Shown here piece by piece: positions 1-8,181 of a stretch of 64,000 nt of DNA. The DNA is from Rhizobiales bacterium SYSU XM002. Its GTDB lineage: Bacteria; Pseudomonadota; Alphaproteobacteria; Rhizobiales; Beijerinckiaceae. Each line of letters begins with the position of its first letter. The stretch's first letter is position 1. The notes under the pieces are model-generated. The model saw only the letters and a program-made list of their open reading frames with translations, did not search any database and had not been told where the DNA came from. Position numbers and translations under genes: made by a program. Location of the stretch: positions 124,001 through 188,000 of the forward strand of contig VWVY01000003.1 of assembly GCA_009846685.1 (NCBI GenBank), written 5' to 3'.

Positions 1-1028
1 GGATCGTGCTCGCGCCGAGCCTCATCGAGCATATGGAAATGGTGGCGTCTCGCCTCGCCAGCACCATCCGTTCGACACCGATCGAAACCAGCGCCGGCTC
101 GATTTCCACGTCGGTCCACATCGGCGCCGTCGCCGTTCCGAACGAGGCGAAGACGACGATGGAGGCCCTCCACGCCTGCGAGGAGGCATTGAACGACGCT
201 GCCGAACGCAGCGATACCTTCTTCGTTGCCCATTGCGCCAACCCGGACATGACGAACCGCCGGACGACCAACCGGGAATCGACCGATATCGTCCTCTCCG
301 CGCTGAACGAGCGCCGCATCCGCCTCGCCTTCCAACCGATCGTCGCCTCCGGCACCGGTCAGGTCGCTATGTACGAGTCACTCGTGCGCATGGTGACGCC
401 GAGCGGCGAATGGCTCGGCGCAGGCCATATTGTGCCTGTCGCGGAACGGCTCGGCTTCCTGCATCTCATCGACCACCGCGTGACCGAACTTGCTTTCGAG
501 ACGCTGCGCGCGAGGCCGGAAGTCTATCTCACGGTCAATGTCGGCGCCGATACGGCGCTGCACCCGGACTGGATCGCCGCCTATCAGGCACAGGTCGCCT
601 GCAGCCCCGATGCGGCGAAGCGGCTGATCGTTGAAATCACCGAAACCTCGCTGATCGAGGATATCAATGCCGCGCGCGCGCTCATCGAGTGGATCAAGGA
701 TTCCGGCGCCCGCGTCGCGATCGACGATTTCGGTGCAGGCCACACCTCGTTCCGCAATATGCGGCTCTTGCCAATCGATATCCTGAAGATCGATGGAACC
801 TTCATCAAGAACCTGTCGCGCTCGGCCGACGACCGGTTCTTCGTCCAGACCTTGCTCCAGCTCGCGCGCCACCTGAAGATCGAAACGGTCGCCGAATGGG
901 TGCAGGACGAGGAAACCGCAACACTCCTCGCCTCATGGCGCGTGGAATACCTGCAAGGCGATTTTCTCGGCGCGGCCCGCACGGAACTTCCGGACAACCA
1001 CAGCCTCTCGCCGCGCAAGATCGCGTAA
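1..1028 (+). CDS. EAL-domain cyclic-di-GMP phosphodiesterase, 5' part missing
   Basis: The reading frame is open to the left edge, so the N-terminus lies outside the window. The first ~75 visible residues look like the tail of a degenerate GGDEF domain. From about residue 95 there is an EAL domain expected to hydrolyse c-di-GMP to pGpG. The signature is ESLVR rather than EALxR, but the metal and catalytic positions appear intact: the Glu of ESL, Asn of TVNV, Glu of EITET, both Asp of IDDFGAG, Lys of LKIDG, Glu of AEWV and Gln of YLQG. An active phosphodiesterase is therefore likely; the GGDEF part is probably inactive or regulatory. The sensor domains cannot be seen. It converges on phaR. Confidence 0.85.
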   Translation, partial: IVLAPSLIEHMEMVASRLASTIRSTPIETSAGSISTSVHIGAVAVPNEAKTTMEALHACEEALNDAAERSDTFFVAHCANPDMTNRRTTNRESTDIVLSALNERRIRLAFQPIVASGTGQVAMYESLVRMVTPSGEWLGAGHIVPVAERLGFLHLIDHRVTELAFETLRARPEVYLTVNVGADTALHPDWIAAYQAQVACSPDAAKRLIVEITETSLIEDINAARALIEWIKDSGARVAIDDFGAGHTSFRNMRLLPIDILKIDGTFIKNLSRSADDRFFVQTLLQLARHLKIETVAEWVQDEETATLLASWRVEYLQGDFLGAARTELPDNHSLSPRKIA

Positions 1029-1058
1029 AGCCTCGGGGCTCCTCGAGACGGATATCGA

Positions 1059-1080
1059 GGGGCGCTCAGCGCCCCTTTTT
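1059..1080 (+). terminator. Intrinsic terminator after the EAL gene
   Basis: A perfect 7-bp GC stem (GGGGCGC/GCGCCCC) with loop TCA is followed by five T. It begins 30 bp after the EAL stop codon. The downstream arm and T run lie inside the last codons of the convergent phaR gene. Confidence 0.8.
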
Positions 1081-1602
1081 CTTGTCCGCAGCCGGTTCGG
1101 ATTCGGTCTTGTTACCTGCGGCGAACGGCGCGAAGGCGCGCATTGCCTCCTGGAAGATCGCCATGTTGGAGCGCACCTGCTCCTCCATCGCCGCCATCGG
1201 GTTGGCGCCGAACGGATTGGCTGGGAAGCCCTTGCCGGAGAACCCCTTGGCGAACTGTTCGCGCAGCTTCTGCTGTTCGGCCATGAATTGACCCAGCGAA
1301 AATTCGAGATAGCGCGGCACCAAGGCCTGCATGTTGTCGCCGTAGAATTGAATCAGCTGGCGGAGGAAGGCGATCGGCAAGAGGAACTGCCCCTTGTTCT
1401 CCTGCTCGAAGATGATCTGGGTCAAGACCGTGCGGGTGATGTCCTCGCCGGTCTTGGCATCGTTGACGACGAATTCCTCACCCTGGCGAACCATGAGCGC
1501 AAGATCCTCAAGCGTCACATAGGAACTTGTGCCGGTGTGGTAGAGACGCCGGTTGGCGTATTTCTTGATGACCGTTGGCTCCTTGGAGACCTGATCCGCC
1601 AT
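1066..1602 (-). CDS. phaR: Polyhydroxyalkanoate synthesis repressor PhaR
   Basis: 178 residues. The N-terminal PHB/PHA accumulation regulator domain is seen in residues ~10-75 (IKKYANRRLYHTGTSSYVTL and the following TGEDITRTVLTQI). The hydrophobic, Met/Phe-rich C-terminal half fits the family's ability to bind PHB granules. PhaR proteins repress phasin and PHB genes and are released when polymer forms. It is divergent from phaAB across 213 bp, which probably carries its own operators; I saw no clear CTGC-N-GCAG site there. Also known as AniA in rhizobia, where it affects carbon flow more widely. Confidence 0.93.
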   Translation of the reverse strand: MADQVSKEPTVIKKYANRRLYHTGTSSYVTLEDLALMVRQGEEFVVNDAKTGEDITRTVLTQIIFEQENKGQFLLPIAFLRQLIQFYGDNMQALVPRYLEFSLGQFMAEQQKLREQFAKGFSGKGFPANPFGANPMAAMEEQVRSNMAIFQEAMRAFAPFAAGNKTESEPAADKKKGR

Positions 1603-1815
1603 GCTTCCTCCAGATCAGCGAGAATCGCCATTTCGTCTAAAACGGAGCCTTGCGCCCCCCGATTTCCCGACTTTCAGCCGATCTATTCGAGTTTTGCAAT
1701 GCCGATCTTCCTTTCTTAGCCTTGTTTCTCGCTTGACGATAGTTTCTTGGCAAGTCTCATAGTCAGGACGGTTAAGCGCCAGATGCAGGACCGGTGAGGA
1801 GACGAGGAGAAACCC

Positions 1816-2994
1816 ATGGCAGGAAATTCGATTGTAATCGCAAGCGCGGCCCGCACCGCGGTCGGCAGCTTCAACGGCGCGTTCGCCGATGTTCCGGCTG
1901 CCCAGCTCGGCGCCGCGGCCATCAAGGGCGCGCTTGAGCGTGCGGGCGTCGCAGGCGCCGAGGTCGATGAAGTGATCCTGGGCCAGGTGCTCTCGGCCAA
2001 TCAGGGCCAGAACCCCGCCCGCCAGGCGGCGATGGCTGCCGGCATTCCGCAGGAGAAGACGGCCTGGGGCCTTAACCAGCTCTGCGGCTCGGGCCTGCGT
2101 ACCATGGCGATCGGCATGCAGCAGATCGCCAATGGCGATGCGAACATCATCGTCTCCGGCGGCATGGAATCCATGACGCTGGCCCCGCACGTCGCCTACC
2201 TGCGCGCCGGCCAGAAGATGGGTGATCTCAAGATGCTCGACACCATGCTGCGCGACGGCCTGCTCGATGCCTTCCAAGGCTATCACATGGGTAATACCGC
2301 CGAGAACGTCGCCGCCAAGTGGCAGCTCACCCGCGACGAGCAGGACCAGTTCGCCGTCGGTTCGCAGAACAAGGCCGAGGCCGCGCAGAAGGCCGGCAAG
2401 TTCAAGGACGAGATCATCCCCTTCACGGTCAAGACCCGGAAGGGCGACATCGTGGTTGATACCGACGAATATCCGCGTCATGGCGCGACGATGGACGCGA
2501 TGGCCAAGCTCAAGCCCGCTTTCTCCAAGGAAGGCACGGTGACCGCCGGCAACGCCTCCGGCATCAATGACGGTGCGGCCGCTGCCGTGCTGATGACAGA
2601 GGCCGAAGCCGCCAAGCGCGGCATCACCCCGCTTGCGCGCATCGTCTCCTGGGCGACCTGCGGCGTCGACCCCGCGATCATGGGCACAGGCCCGATCCCG
2701 GCCTCGCGCCGCGCGCTCGAGAAGGCCGGCTGGAAGGTCGGCGATCTCGACCTCATCGAGGCCAACGAGGCTTTCGCCGCACAGGCGCTCGCCGTGAACA
2801 AGGATATGGGCTGGGATCCGTCGATCGTGAACGTCAATGGCGGCGCGATCGCTATCGGCCATCCGATCGGCGCCTCGGGCGCGCGAATCCTCAACACCCT
2901 GCTGTTCGAGATGAAGCGCCGCAACGCCAAGAAGGGCCTCGCCACCCTCTGCATCGGTGGCGGCATGGGCGTCGCGCTCTGCGTCGAGCGCTAA
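1816..2994 (+). CDS. phaA: Acetyl-CoA acetyltransferase (beta-ketothiolase)
   Basis: 392 residues, the normal length for biosynthetic thiolases. It condenses two acetyl-CoA to acetoacetyl-CoA, the first step of PHB synthesis. The nucleophile Cys90 sits in [11 protein letters not shown], with the C-terminal GHPIGASG histidine motif and the second cysteine in LCIGGGMG. The start has a GGAG ribosome binding site 6 nt ahead. A TTGACG at 1733-1738 could be a -35 element, but no convincing -10 follows. phaB is 85 bp downstream in the same direction; the polymerase phaC is not in this window, as is usual in rhizobia. Confidence 0.97.
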   Translation: MAGNSIVIASAARTAVGSFNGAFADVPAAQLGAAAIKGALERAGVAGAEVDEVILGQVLSANQGQNPARQAAMAAGIPQEKTAWGLNQLCGSGLRTMAIGMQQIANGDANIIVSGGMESMTLAPHVAYLRAGQKMGDLKMLDTMLRDGLLDAFQGYHMGNTAENVAAKWQLTRDEQDQFAVGSQNKAEAAQKAGKFKDEIIPFTVKTRKGDIVVDTDEYPRHGATMDAMAKLKPAFSKEGTVTAGNASGINDGAAAAVLMTEAEAAKRGITPLARIVSWATCGVDPAIMGTGPIPASRRALEKAGWKVGDLDLIEANEAFAAQALAVNKDMGWDPSIVNVNGGAIAIGHPIGASGARILNTLLFEMKRRNAKKGLATLCIGGGMGVALCVER

Positions 2995-3010
2995 TCGCCG
3001 ACGAACAAGG

Positions 3011-3033
3011 TCCGGGCGCGCCAAGCGTCCGGA
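3011..3033 (+). other. Stem-loop between phaA and phaB
   Basis: A 9-bp stem (TCCGGGCGC/GCGTCCGGA, one G-U pair) with a 5-nt loop lies 16 bp after the phaA stop, followed by only TTT. It may stabilise the upstream message or act as a partial terminator that lowers phaB expression relative to phaA. Confidence 0.4.
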
Positions 3034-3079
3034 TTTCCCAAGAACACATCAGGAAACGCACCAAGAAGAGGGGATATCC

Positions 3080-3805
3080 ATGGCTCGCGTTGCATTGGTT
3101 ACGGGCGGCTCGCGCGGTATCGGCGCTGCGATCTCAAAGGCACTGAAGGCGGCCGGCTACAAGGTTGCGGCGAACTACGCCGGCAACGACGAGGCCGCGG
3201 CCGCCTTCACCAAGGAGACCGGTATCCCGACCTACAAGTGGGACGTCTCGGATTTCGACGCCTGCACCGCCGGCATCGCCAAGGTCGAGGCCGATCTCGG
3301 CCCGGTCGAGGTGCTGGTCAACAACGCCGGCATCACCCGTGACGGCATGTTCCACAAGATGACGAAGGACCAGTGGTATGCCGTCATCAATACCAACCTC
3401 AACTCGCTCTTCAACATGACCCGCCCGCTCTGGGAAGGCATGCGCGCCCGCAAGTTCGGCCGCGTCATCTGCATCTCCTCGGTCAACGGCCAGAAGGGGC
3501 AGATGGGCCAGGCGAACTATTCCGCCGCGAAGGCCGGCGACATCGGCTTCGTGAAGGCGCTGGCGCAGGAAGGCGCGAAGGCGGGCATCACCGTCAACGC
3601 GATCTGCCCCGGCTATATCGCGACCGAGATGGTCAAGGCGATCGACCCGGCCGTCGTCGAGAAGGCGATCCTGCCGCATATCCCGGTCGGCCGTCTCGGC
3701 GAGCCGGAGGAAATCGCGCGCGCGGTTCTGTTCCTCGTTTCGGACGACGCGGGCTTTATCACCGGCTCGACGCTCTCTGCCAACGGCGGTCAGTACATGA
3801 TCTGA
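3080..3805 (+). CDS. phaB: Acetoacetyl-CoA reductase (NADPH)
   Basis: 241 residues, a classical short-chain dehydrogenase reducing acetoacetyl-CoA to (R)-3-hydroxybutyryl-CoA for PHB synthesis. The cofactor motif TGGSRGIG is at residues ~8-15, followed by NNAGI, the catalytic serine in CISSVNG and the YSAAK Tyr/Lys pair. The start at 3080 was chosen because it has an AGAGGGG ribosome binding site and gives MARVALVTGG, the family's normal N-terminus; an in-frame upstream start at 2957 would overlap phaA. It ends at a strong terminator. Confidence 0.97.
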   Translation: MARVALVTGGSRGIGAAISKALKAAGYKVAANYAGNDEAAAAFTKETGIPTYKWDVSDFDACTAGIAKVEADLGPVEVLVNNAGITRDGMFHKMTKDQWYAVINTNLNSLFNMTRPLWEGMRARKFGRVICISSVNGQKGQMGQANYSAAKAGDIGFVKALAQEGAKAGITVNAICPGYIATEMVKAIDPAVVEKAILPHIPVGRLGEPEEIARAVLFLVSDDAGFITGSTLSANGGQYMI

Positions 3806-3832
3806 CCCGGGGAATAGCGAAATCCACTACGA

Positions 3833-3854
3833 GGGCCGGGAAACCGGCCCTTTT
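3833..3854 (+). terminator. Intrinsic terminator of phaAB
   Basis: Perfect 7-bp stem GGGCCGG/CCGGCCC closed by a GAAA tetraloop and followed by TTTTCTTTT, 27 bp after the phaB stop. Confidence 0.9.
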
Positions 3855-3886
3855 CTTTTGCCCGTTGGAACGATACGCGAAAGAAG

Positions 3887-4762
3887 ATGAGCCGTTCCTT
3901 CTCCTTCGCAACGTTTTCCGGACCGACCCTCTGCGGGCTTCTGGCCATCCTGCTCTGGGGGTTGCTCGCCCTCCTCACGGCCACGACCGGCGCCGTGCCG
4001 CCGTTCCTGCTCACCGCGCTCACCTTCGCCATCGGCGGCGGCCTCGGATTGCTGCTGTTGCTGGCGCGCGGCAAGCTGCACCTGCTTCGGCAACCCGTCG
4101 CAGCCTGGGCGCTGGGCATCGGTGGACTTTTCGGTTCGCACGCGCTCTATTTCGGCGCGATGAAGAACGCGCCCCCTGCGGAGGCGAGTCTGATCGGTTA
4201 CCTCTGGCCGCTGCTGATTGTGCTGATGTCCGGGTTCCTGCCCGGCGAACGGTTGAGCGCCCGCCATGTCCTCGGCGCTCTCATGGGCTTTACCGGGATT
4301 GTCGCCCTGACGCTCGGCAAGGGCGGGCTCGGCGGGAGCATGAGCCTGCCGCTCTTTGGCTACGCGCTGGCCTTCCTGTTCGCGATTGTCTGGGCCGGCT
4401 ATTCCGTGCTCTCGCGTCGGATGGCCGCCGTACCGACTGAGGCCGTCGTCGGCTTCTGCCTTGCGACCGCGCTCGTGGCCGGCCTCGCGCATCTGATGTT
4501 CGAACCGGCGGGCCTTCCCGCCGACACAAAGGCCTGGATCGCCATCGTCCTGTTAGGCCTCGGGCCAGCGGGCGCAGCCTTCTTCCTCTGGGACATCGGC
4601 ATGAAACGCGGCGATATCCGGTTTCTCGGTACCGCTTCCTATGCCGCGCCGATTATCTCCACGCTGGCGCTGATCGCCGCCGGGCGCGCGGAGGCTAGCT
4701 GGTCGCTTGCGCTGGCCGCCGCGCTGATCGCGGGCGGCGCGCTCATCGCCCGAACGAAATAA
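3887..4762 (+). CDS. DMT-superfamily (EamA) transporter, possible amino acid exporter
   Basis: 291 residues with about ten hydrophobic segments and the internal duplication of EamA transporters. The overall pattern (LLWGLLALLT near the start, GSHALYFGAM, IGYLWPLLIVLMSGFLPGE) is closest to the YddG-like branch, which exports aromatic amino acids and other small metabolites; the substrate is an inference only. The gene stops exactly where the convergent GNAT gene ends (adjacent stop codons, no gap). Confidence 0.8.
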   Translation: MSRSFSFATFSGPTLCGLLAILLWGLLALLTATTGAVPPFLLTALTFAIGGGLGLLLLLARGKLHLLRQPVAAWALGIGGLFGSHALYFGAMKNAPPAEASLIGYLWPLLIVLMSGFLPGERLSARHVLGALMGFTGIVALTLGKGGLGGSMSLPLFGYALAFLFAIVWAGYSVLSRRMAAVPTEAVVGFCLATALVAGLAHLMFEPAGLPADTKAWIAIVLLGLGPAGAAFFLWDIGMKRGDIRFLGTASYAAPIISTLALIAAGRAEASWSLALAAALIAGGALIARTK

Positions 4763-5524
4763 TCAGGCCGGCGGACGCCAGTAGGCAGCCGTGTAGAGAT
4801 CACAAAAACCGAGCGATCGATAAAGCCCGCGCGCGATCTCGTTGTCGATCGCCGCTTGAAGGAAGATGCGCTTCGCGCCATCGCCATGCGCCCAGCCGAT
4901 CATGCCGGTGACGAGCCTGCGCCCGAACCCGGCGCCACGCCGCGCCGGATCGACCATCACCGCGCCGAATTCCGCCATACCGCGATCATGCGAGATCAAC
5001 CCGTAGGCCGCCGGCGCTCCATCCTCGAACAATGTCGCGAACCGCGTCGGGACGCGGATATTGCCGACGATGCCCAGGAGGTTCGCGGGATCGCGTTTGG
5101 ACGGCTGCTGCCAACGGCACGCCCCTTCGAGCCAGGCCGACGTAGGTGCCAGGTCGAGCCGCAGATCCCCGGAAACCGGACCGCCGAAGGCACTGCCGAT
5201 CATCCCGACCGAAGCATCCTCAGGCCGATAACCGAGCGCTTCGATCTGTCGGCGGAATGCTCCATCGATCAGCGGCGATAACCGGAAGGATGGCGGGAGC
5301 TCAGCGTCGGCGTAGAGCTTCTCGACCGCCGTGATATCCGCGTCCGCCATCGCCGCGGCGGGCCGGAAGCTGCACGCCGAATTCGCTCGCCCCGAATAAC
5401 CCTTGGCGAAACGGCAGAGCCAATCGCCGAGCACCACCGTCTGGTGGCTCGGCCAGCAGTTCATCAGCCGTTCCTCGCAGGCCGCGACATCGTCGAGGGA
5501 ACCGAAAAGCTCAGGCACGGACAT
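4763..5524 (-). CDS. GNAT-family N-acetyltransferase
   Basis: 253 residues. The acetyl-CoA binding motif A (DPARRGAGFGRRLVTGMI) lies near residues ~200-217, and the C-terminal ARGLYRSLGF stretch is typical of the GNAT fold. The N-terminal ~120 residues resemble a second, degenerate GNAT half. The substrate is unknown. The start at 5524 was preferred over an upstream in-frame start at 5650 because it overlaps the cupin stop as TGATG, implying translational coupling. Confidence 0.8.
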   Translation of the reverse strand: MSVPELFGSLDDVAACEERLMNCWPSHQTVVLGDWLCRFAKGYSGRANSACSFRPAAAMADADITAVEKLYADAELPPSFRLSPLIDGAFRRQIEALGYRPEDASVGMIGSAFGGPVSGDLRLDLAPTSAWLEGACRWQQPSKRDPANLLGIVGNIRVPTRFATLFEDGAPAAYGLISHDRGMAEFGAVMVDPARRGAGFGRRLVTGMIGWAHGDGAKRIFLQAAIDNEIARGLYRSLGFCDLYTAAYWRPPA

Positions 5525-5976
5525 CAACGCGCTCCACGCGGTGTCGGTCGCCAACCCGGCGACGCCATTTCGAAACCGGTGAACTCGAACCCCGGCGAGA
5601 CCGTGCAGCCGACCAGCGTCCACGCACCAAGACTGGTCGCGCTTTGCCAATGGCCTTTCGGCACGACGATCTGCGGTCGTTGGCCGGTCGTCAGAACCGG
5701 CCCGAGGTGCTGTGACGCGGCATCATGCCCGTTGGGGCTGATCGTCAGCACCAGCGGCGCACCGGCGTAGTAGTGCCAGATCTCGGCTGCATCGACACGG
5801 TGCCATTCCGAGACCTCGCCGGCTTCGAGCAGGTAATAGATCGCCGTGCCGAACGAGCGCCCAGCGGCATCGGTGTCGGGGTCGCGGAAAGTCTCGCGAA
5901 AATGCCCGCCCTCGGGATGCGGCTGAAGATCGAGCAGCCGGATGATCTCTTTCGCGTTGGTCGAGGCGGGAAGCAT
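5524..5976 (-). CDS. Cupin-family protein (DUF985 / cupin_5)
   Basis: 150 residues, a single-domain RmlC-like cupin. Family features include an N-terminal LDLQPHPEGGHFRETF segment, TAIYYLLEAGEVSEWHRV with the cupin histidine, and PKGHWQSA. Members bind metal or small sugar-like ligands, but no reaction is established for this branch. It is translationally coupled to the GNAT gene downstream and follows gloB by 41 bp, so gloB, cupin and GNAT may share a transcript. Confidence 0.85.
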   Translation of the reverse strand: MLPASTNAKEIIRLLDLQPHPEGGHFRETFRDPDTDAAGRSFGTAIYYLLEAGEVSEWHRVDAAEIWHYYAGAPLVLTISPNGHDAASQHLGPVLTTGQRPQIVVPKGHWQSATSLGAWTLVGCTVSPGFEFTGFEMASPGWRPTPRGAR

Positions 5977-6003
5977 CGTGGTTCCGGAAGCCGTTCTTGC
6001 TTA

Positions 6004-6033
6004 GAAATTGGTCTTGATCAGAAATTGTTCTTG
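6004..6033. repeat. Imperfect 17-bp tandem repeat at the gloB 3' end
   Basis: GAAATTGGTCTTG (6004-6016) recurs as GAAATTGTTCTTG (6021-6033) with 17-bp periodicity, and a further partial copy precedes them from about 5993. The second copy encodes the last four residues and stop region of gloB. Confidence 0.6.
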
Positions 6034-6740
6034 GCTTCGCGCCGAGCGGCGAATTCGGCAAGATCCTTCGCCCGGACAAAAACGTTGGTCGCTTTTTCCT
6101 CGGCGAGCGTCGTGGGTACGGTGAAGCGCCCTTCCGCGCGCGCCGCCTCGACCGCCTTCAGCCGCGCCGCGATCGCCGTATTGCCGGGCTCCACATGCGC
6201 GCAGAACTTCGCGTTCGAGAGCGTATATTCATGCCCGCAATAGATCGTGGTGTCGTCGGGCAGCGCCGCGATCCGGCGGATCGCGTCATAAAGCTTGTCG
6301 GCGGTCGAATCGAGGATGCGACCGCACCCCATCACGAACAGCACGTCGGCGACGAAGATCGCCTTCTCGCGGGCGAAATGGTAGCAGATGTGGTCCGCGC
6401 AATGGCCGGGCGTGAACCAGACATCGGCCTTCAGCGCGCCAACCTCGACGACGTCGCCCTCATCGACATAGCGATCCGCGTCCGGCACCTCGGCCTTGGC
6501 GCGAACAGGCGCGATAACCTTCGCGCCATATTTCGCAACGAGCGGAGCGATGCCCTCGATATGGTCGAAATGCCGGTGCGTCACCAGGATCATGTCGAGC
6601 TTCCAGCCCCGACGCGCGAGTGCCGTCTCGATCGCCGGGGCTTCCGGCGCATCGATGGATGCGACGGTTCCCGTCGCCGGATCGCAGATCAACACGCCGT
6701 AATTGTCGCTGCGGCACATGAAGACTTCGATTTCCATCAC
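6018..6740 (-). CDS. gloB: Hydroxyacylglutathione hydrolase-like metallo-beta-lactamase (glyoxalase II)
   Basis: 240 residues. The metal motif THRHFDH is near residue 54, followed by TPGHCADH, the bridging Asp in VADVLFVMGCGR and the YCGHEYTLSN histidine motif that precedes the glutathione-binding C-terminal helices. Glyoxalase II hydrolyses S-lactoylglutathione to lactate in methylglyoxal detoxification. Small deviations from canonical motifs (VADVLF where GDTLF is usual) leave the metal ligands in place. It is divergent from a methyltransferase, 53 bp apart. Its last codons fall in a short imperfect repeat. Confidence 0.88.
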   Translation of the reverse strand: MMEIEVFMCRSDNYGVLICDPATGTVASIDAPEAPAIETALARRGWKLDMILVTHRHFDHIEGIAPLVAKYGAKVIAPVRAKAEVPDADRYVDEGDVVEVGALKADVWFTPGHCADHICYHFAREKAIFVADVLFVMGCGRILDSTADKLYDAIRRIAALPDDTTIYCGHEYTLSNAKFCAHVEPGNTAIAARLKAVEAARAEGRFTVPTTLAEEKATNVFVRAKDLAEFAARREAKNNF

Positions 6741-6793
6741 AAATTCCCTATCATCAACCTTGGCGCCGTGGCGCTTCGTTACCGGTATCTATC

Positions 6794-7543
6794 ATGCATC
6801 TCGATGTCGTCGATCTGAAATCCTTCTACGCGGGCCCGCTCGGCGCTGTCGCGAAGCGGATGATCCTGCGCGCCGTCCGTCAGCGCTGGAGCGATCTCCA
6901 GGGCCTTGCGCTGCTGGGGCTCGGCTATGCCGTGCCTTATCTCGATGACCTGCGCGAGGGCACGGAACGGACGATCGCCCTGATGCCGGCACGGCAGGGC
7001 GTCGTCGCCTGGCCGCCGGGCCAGCTCTCGCTGTCGAGTCTTGTTGAGACGTCGGACCTGCCACTCCGCGATTCCGTGGTCGACCGTATCTTGCTGGTCC
7101 ACGCCCTCGAAACCTCAGACGATCCTGCCGGGCTGATGAGCGAGATTTGGCGCATTCTCGCGCCCGGCGGACACATTATGATGATCGTGCCGAACCGCCG
7201 CGGCCCCTGGGCGCGACTTGATACCACGCCGTTCGGCCACGGCCAGCCGTTTTCGAAACGCCAGCTCACCGAACTGATGCGCCGTGCGCTTTTCACGCCG
7301 ACGCATTGGGGCGAAGCGCTGTTCGTGCCGCCCTTGCAACGCAAGTTCTTCCTGCAGACGGCAGGCATCTGGGAGCGCATCGGCGCCAACCTGCCGCTCC
7401 CCTTCGCTGGCGTCTACGTGATCGAGGCGACCAAGCAGGTCTATCGCCCTGCGCTCGCGGGCAAGGCGGCGCGGGTACGCGGCCTCCTGCCGCCGATCCT
7501 CGTCCCCTCCGGCAATGCCGCAGGGCGCATTCACAAAAGCTAG
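6794..7543 (+). CDS. Class I SAM-dependent methyltransferase (type 11 family)
   Basis: 249 residues. The GLALLGLGYAVPYL segment corresponds to SAM motif I but lacks the usual GxGxG, DRILLVHALE matches motif II/III and EIWRILAPGGHIMMIVPN is the typical type 11 post-motif. The substrate is unknown. Divergence from a glyoxalase II gene is seen in many alphaproteobacteria, but the functional link is not known. The stop codon shares the palindrome CTAG with the stop of the convergent metW gene. Confidence 0.82.
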   Translation: MHLDVVDLKSFYAGPLGAVAKRMILRAVRQRWSDLQGLALLGLGYAVPYLDDLREGTERTIALMPARQGVVAWPPGQLSLSSLVETSDLPLRDSVVDRILLVHALETSDDPAGLMSEIWRILAPGGHIMMIVPNRRGPWARLDTTPFGHGQPFSKRQLTELMRRALFTPTHWGEALFVPPLQRKFFLQTAGIWERIGANLPLPFAGVYVIEATKQVYRPALAGKAARVRGLLPPILVPSGNAAGRIHKS

Positions 7544-8181
7544 ACTCGGGCCTCGCCACGCGCGAGCCAGAAGATGCCCTGCTCACCCATCAGGTTCCAG
7601 AACCACCAAGGCATCTGCACGCCAACAGCGCGACCGGCGGCATCGAGCGCATCGGCACGCACGATCCGCGCCTTCAACTCCTCCGCCAGCTCAACGAAAT
7701 CGCGGATGGTGCAGAAATGGATGTTGGGCGTGTTGTACCAGGTGTCTGGCAGGTGTTCCGTCACCGGCATTGTGCCGTGGATGAGAAGATGCGTCCGCAT
7801 CCGCCAGTGGCCGAAATTCGGAAAGGAGACGACCGCGTTCCGACCGATGCGGAGCATCTGTTCCAGCACCGCGCGCGGGCGGTGTGTCGCCTGCAAGGTC
7901 TGCGACAGGACGACGAAATCGAAGCAGTCATCCGGATAATCGGCGAGATCGGTGTCGGCGTCGCCCTGGATGACCGCGAGCCCCTTGGCGACGCAGGCCG
8001 CGACACCGCCGCGCGAGATCTCGATGCCGCGCGCGTCGACATTCTTGGTGCGCGCGAGTGCATCGAGCAGCGTACCGTCGCCGCAGCCGACATCGAGCAC
8101 GCGGGTACCCTCGCCGATCATGTTCCAGACGAGGCGGTGATCGGGCCGGACGAGGGTGTCAGGCGGCAGGATGGTGCTCAT
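7540..8181 (-). CDS. metW: Methionine biosynthesis protein MetW
   Basis: 213 residues, methyltransferase-like fold with SAM motif [12 protein letters not shown] at residues ~29-40 and DARGIEIS following. MetW is found with MetX and is needed for full homoserine O-acyltransferase activity in several proteobacteria (established for the family); it may sense SAM. The start overlaps the metX stop by 4 bp (ATGA), indicating coupling. Confidence 0.93.
   Translation of the reverse strand: MSTILPPDTLVRPDHRLVWNMIGEGTRVLDVGCGDGTLLDALARTKNVDARGIEISRGGVAACVAKGLAVIQGDADTDLADYPDDCFDFVVLSQTLQATHRPRAVLEQMLRIGRNAVVSFPNFGHWRMRTHLLIHGTMPVTEHLPDTWYNTPNIHFCTIRDFVELAEELKARIVRADALDAAGRAVGVQMPWWFWNLMGEQGIFWLARGEARV

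Noticed and set aside
1603-1815. PhaR operator sites between phaR and phaA
   Set aside because: Autoregulation is expected from the family, but no CTGC-N3/4-GCAG repeat was found; the single TTGCAA at 1694-1699 is too short to claim.
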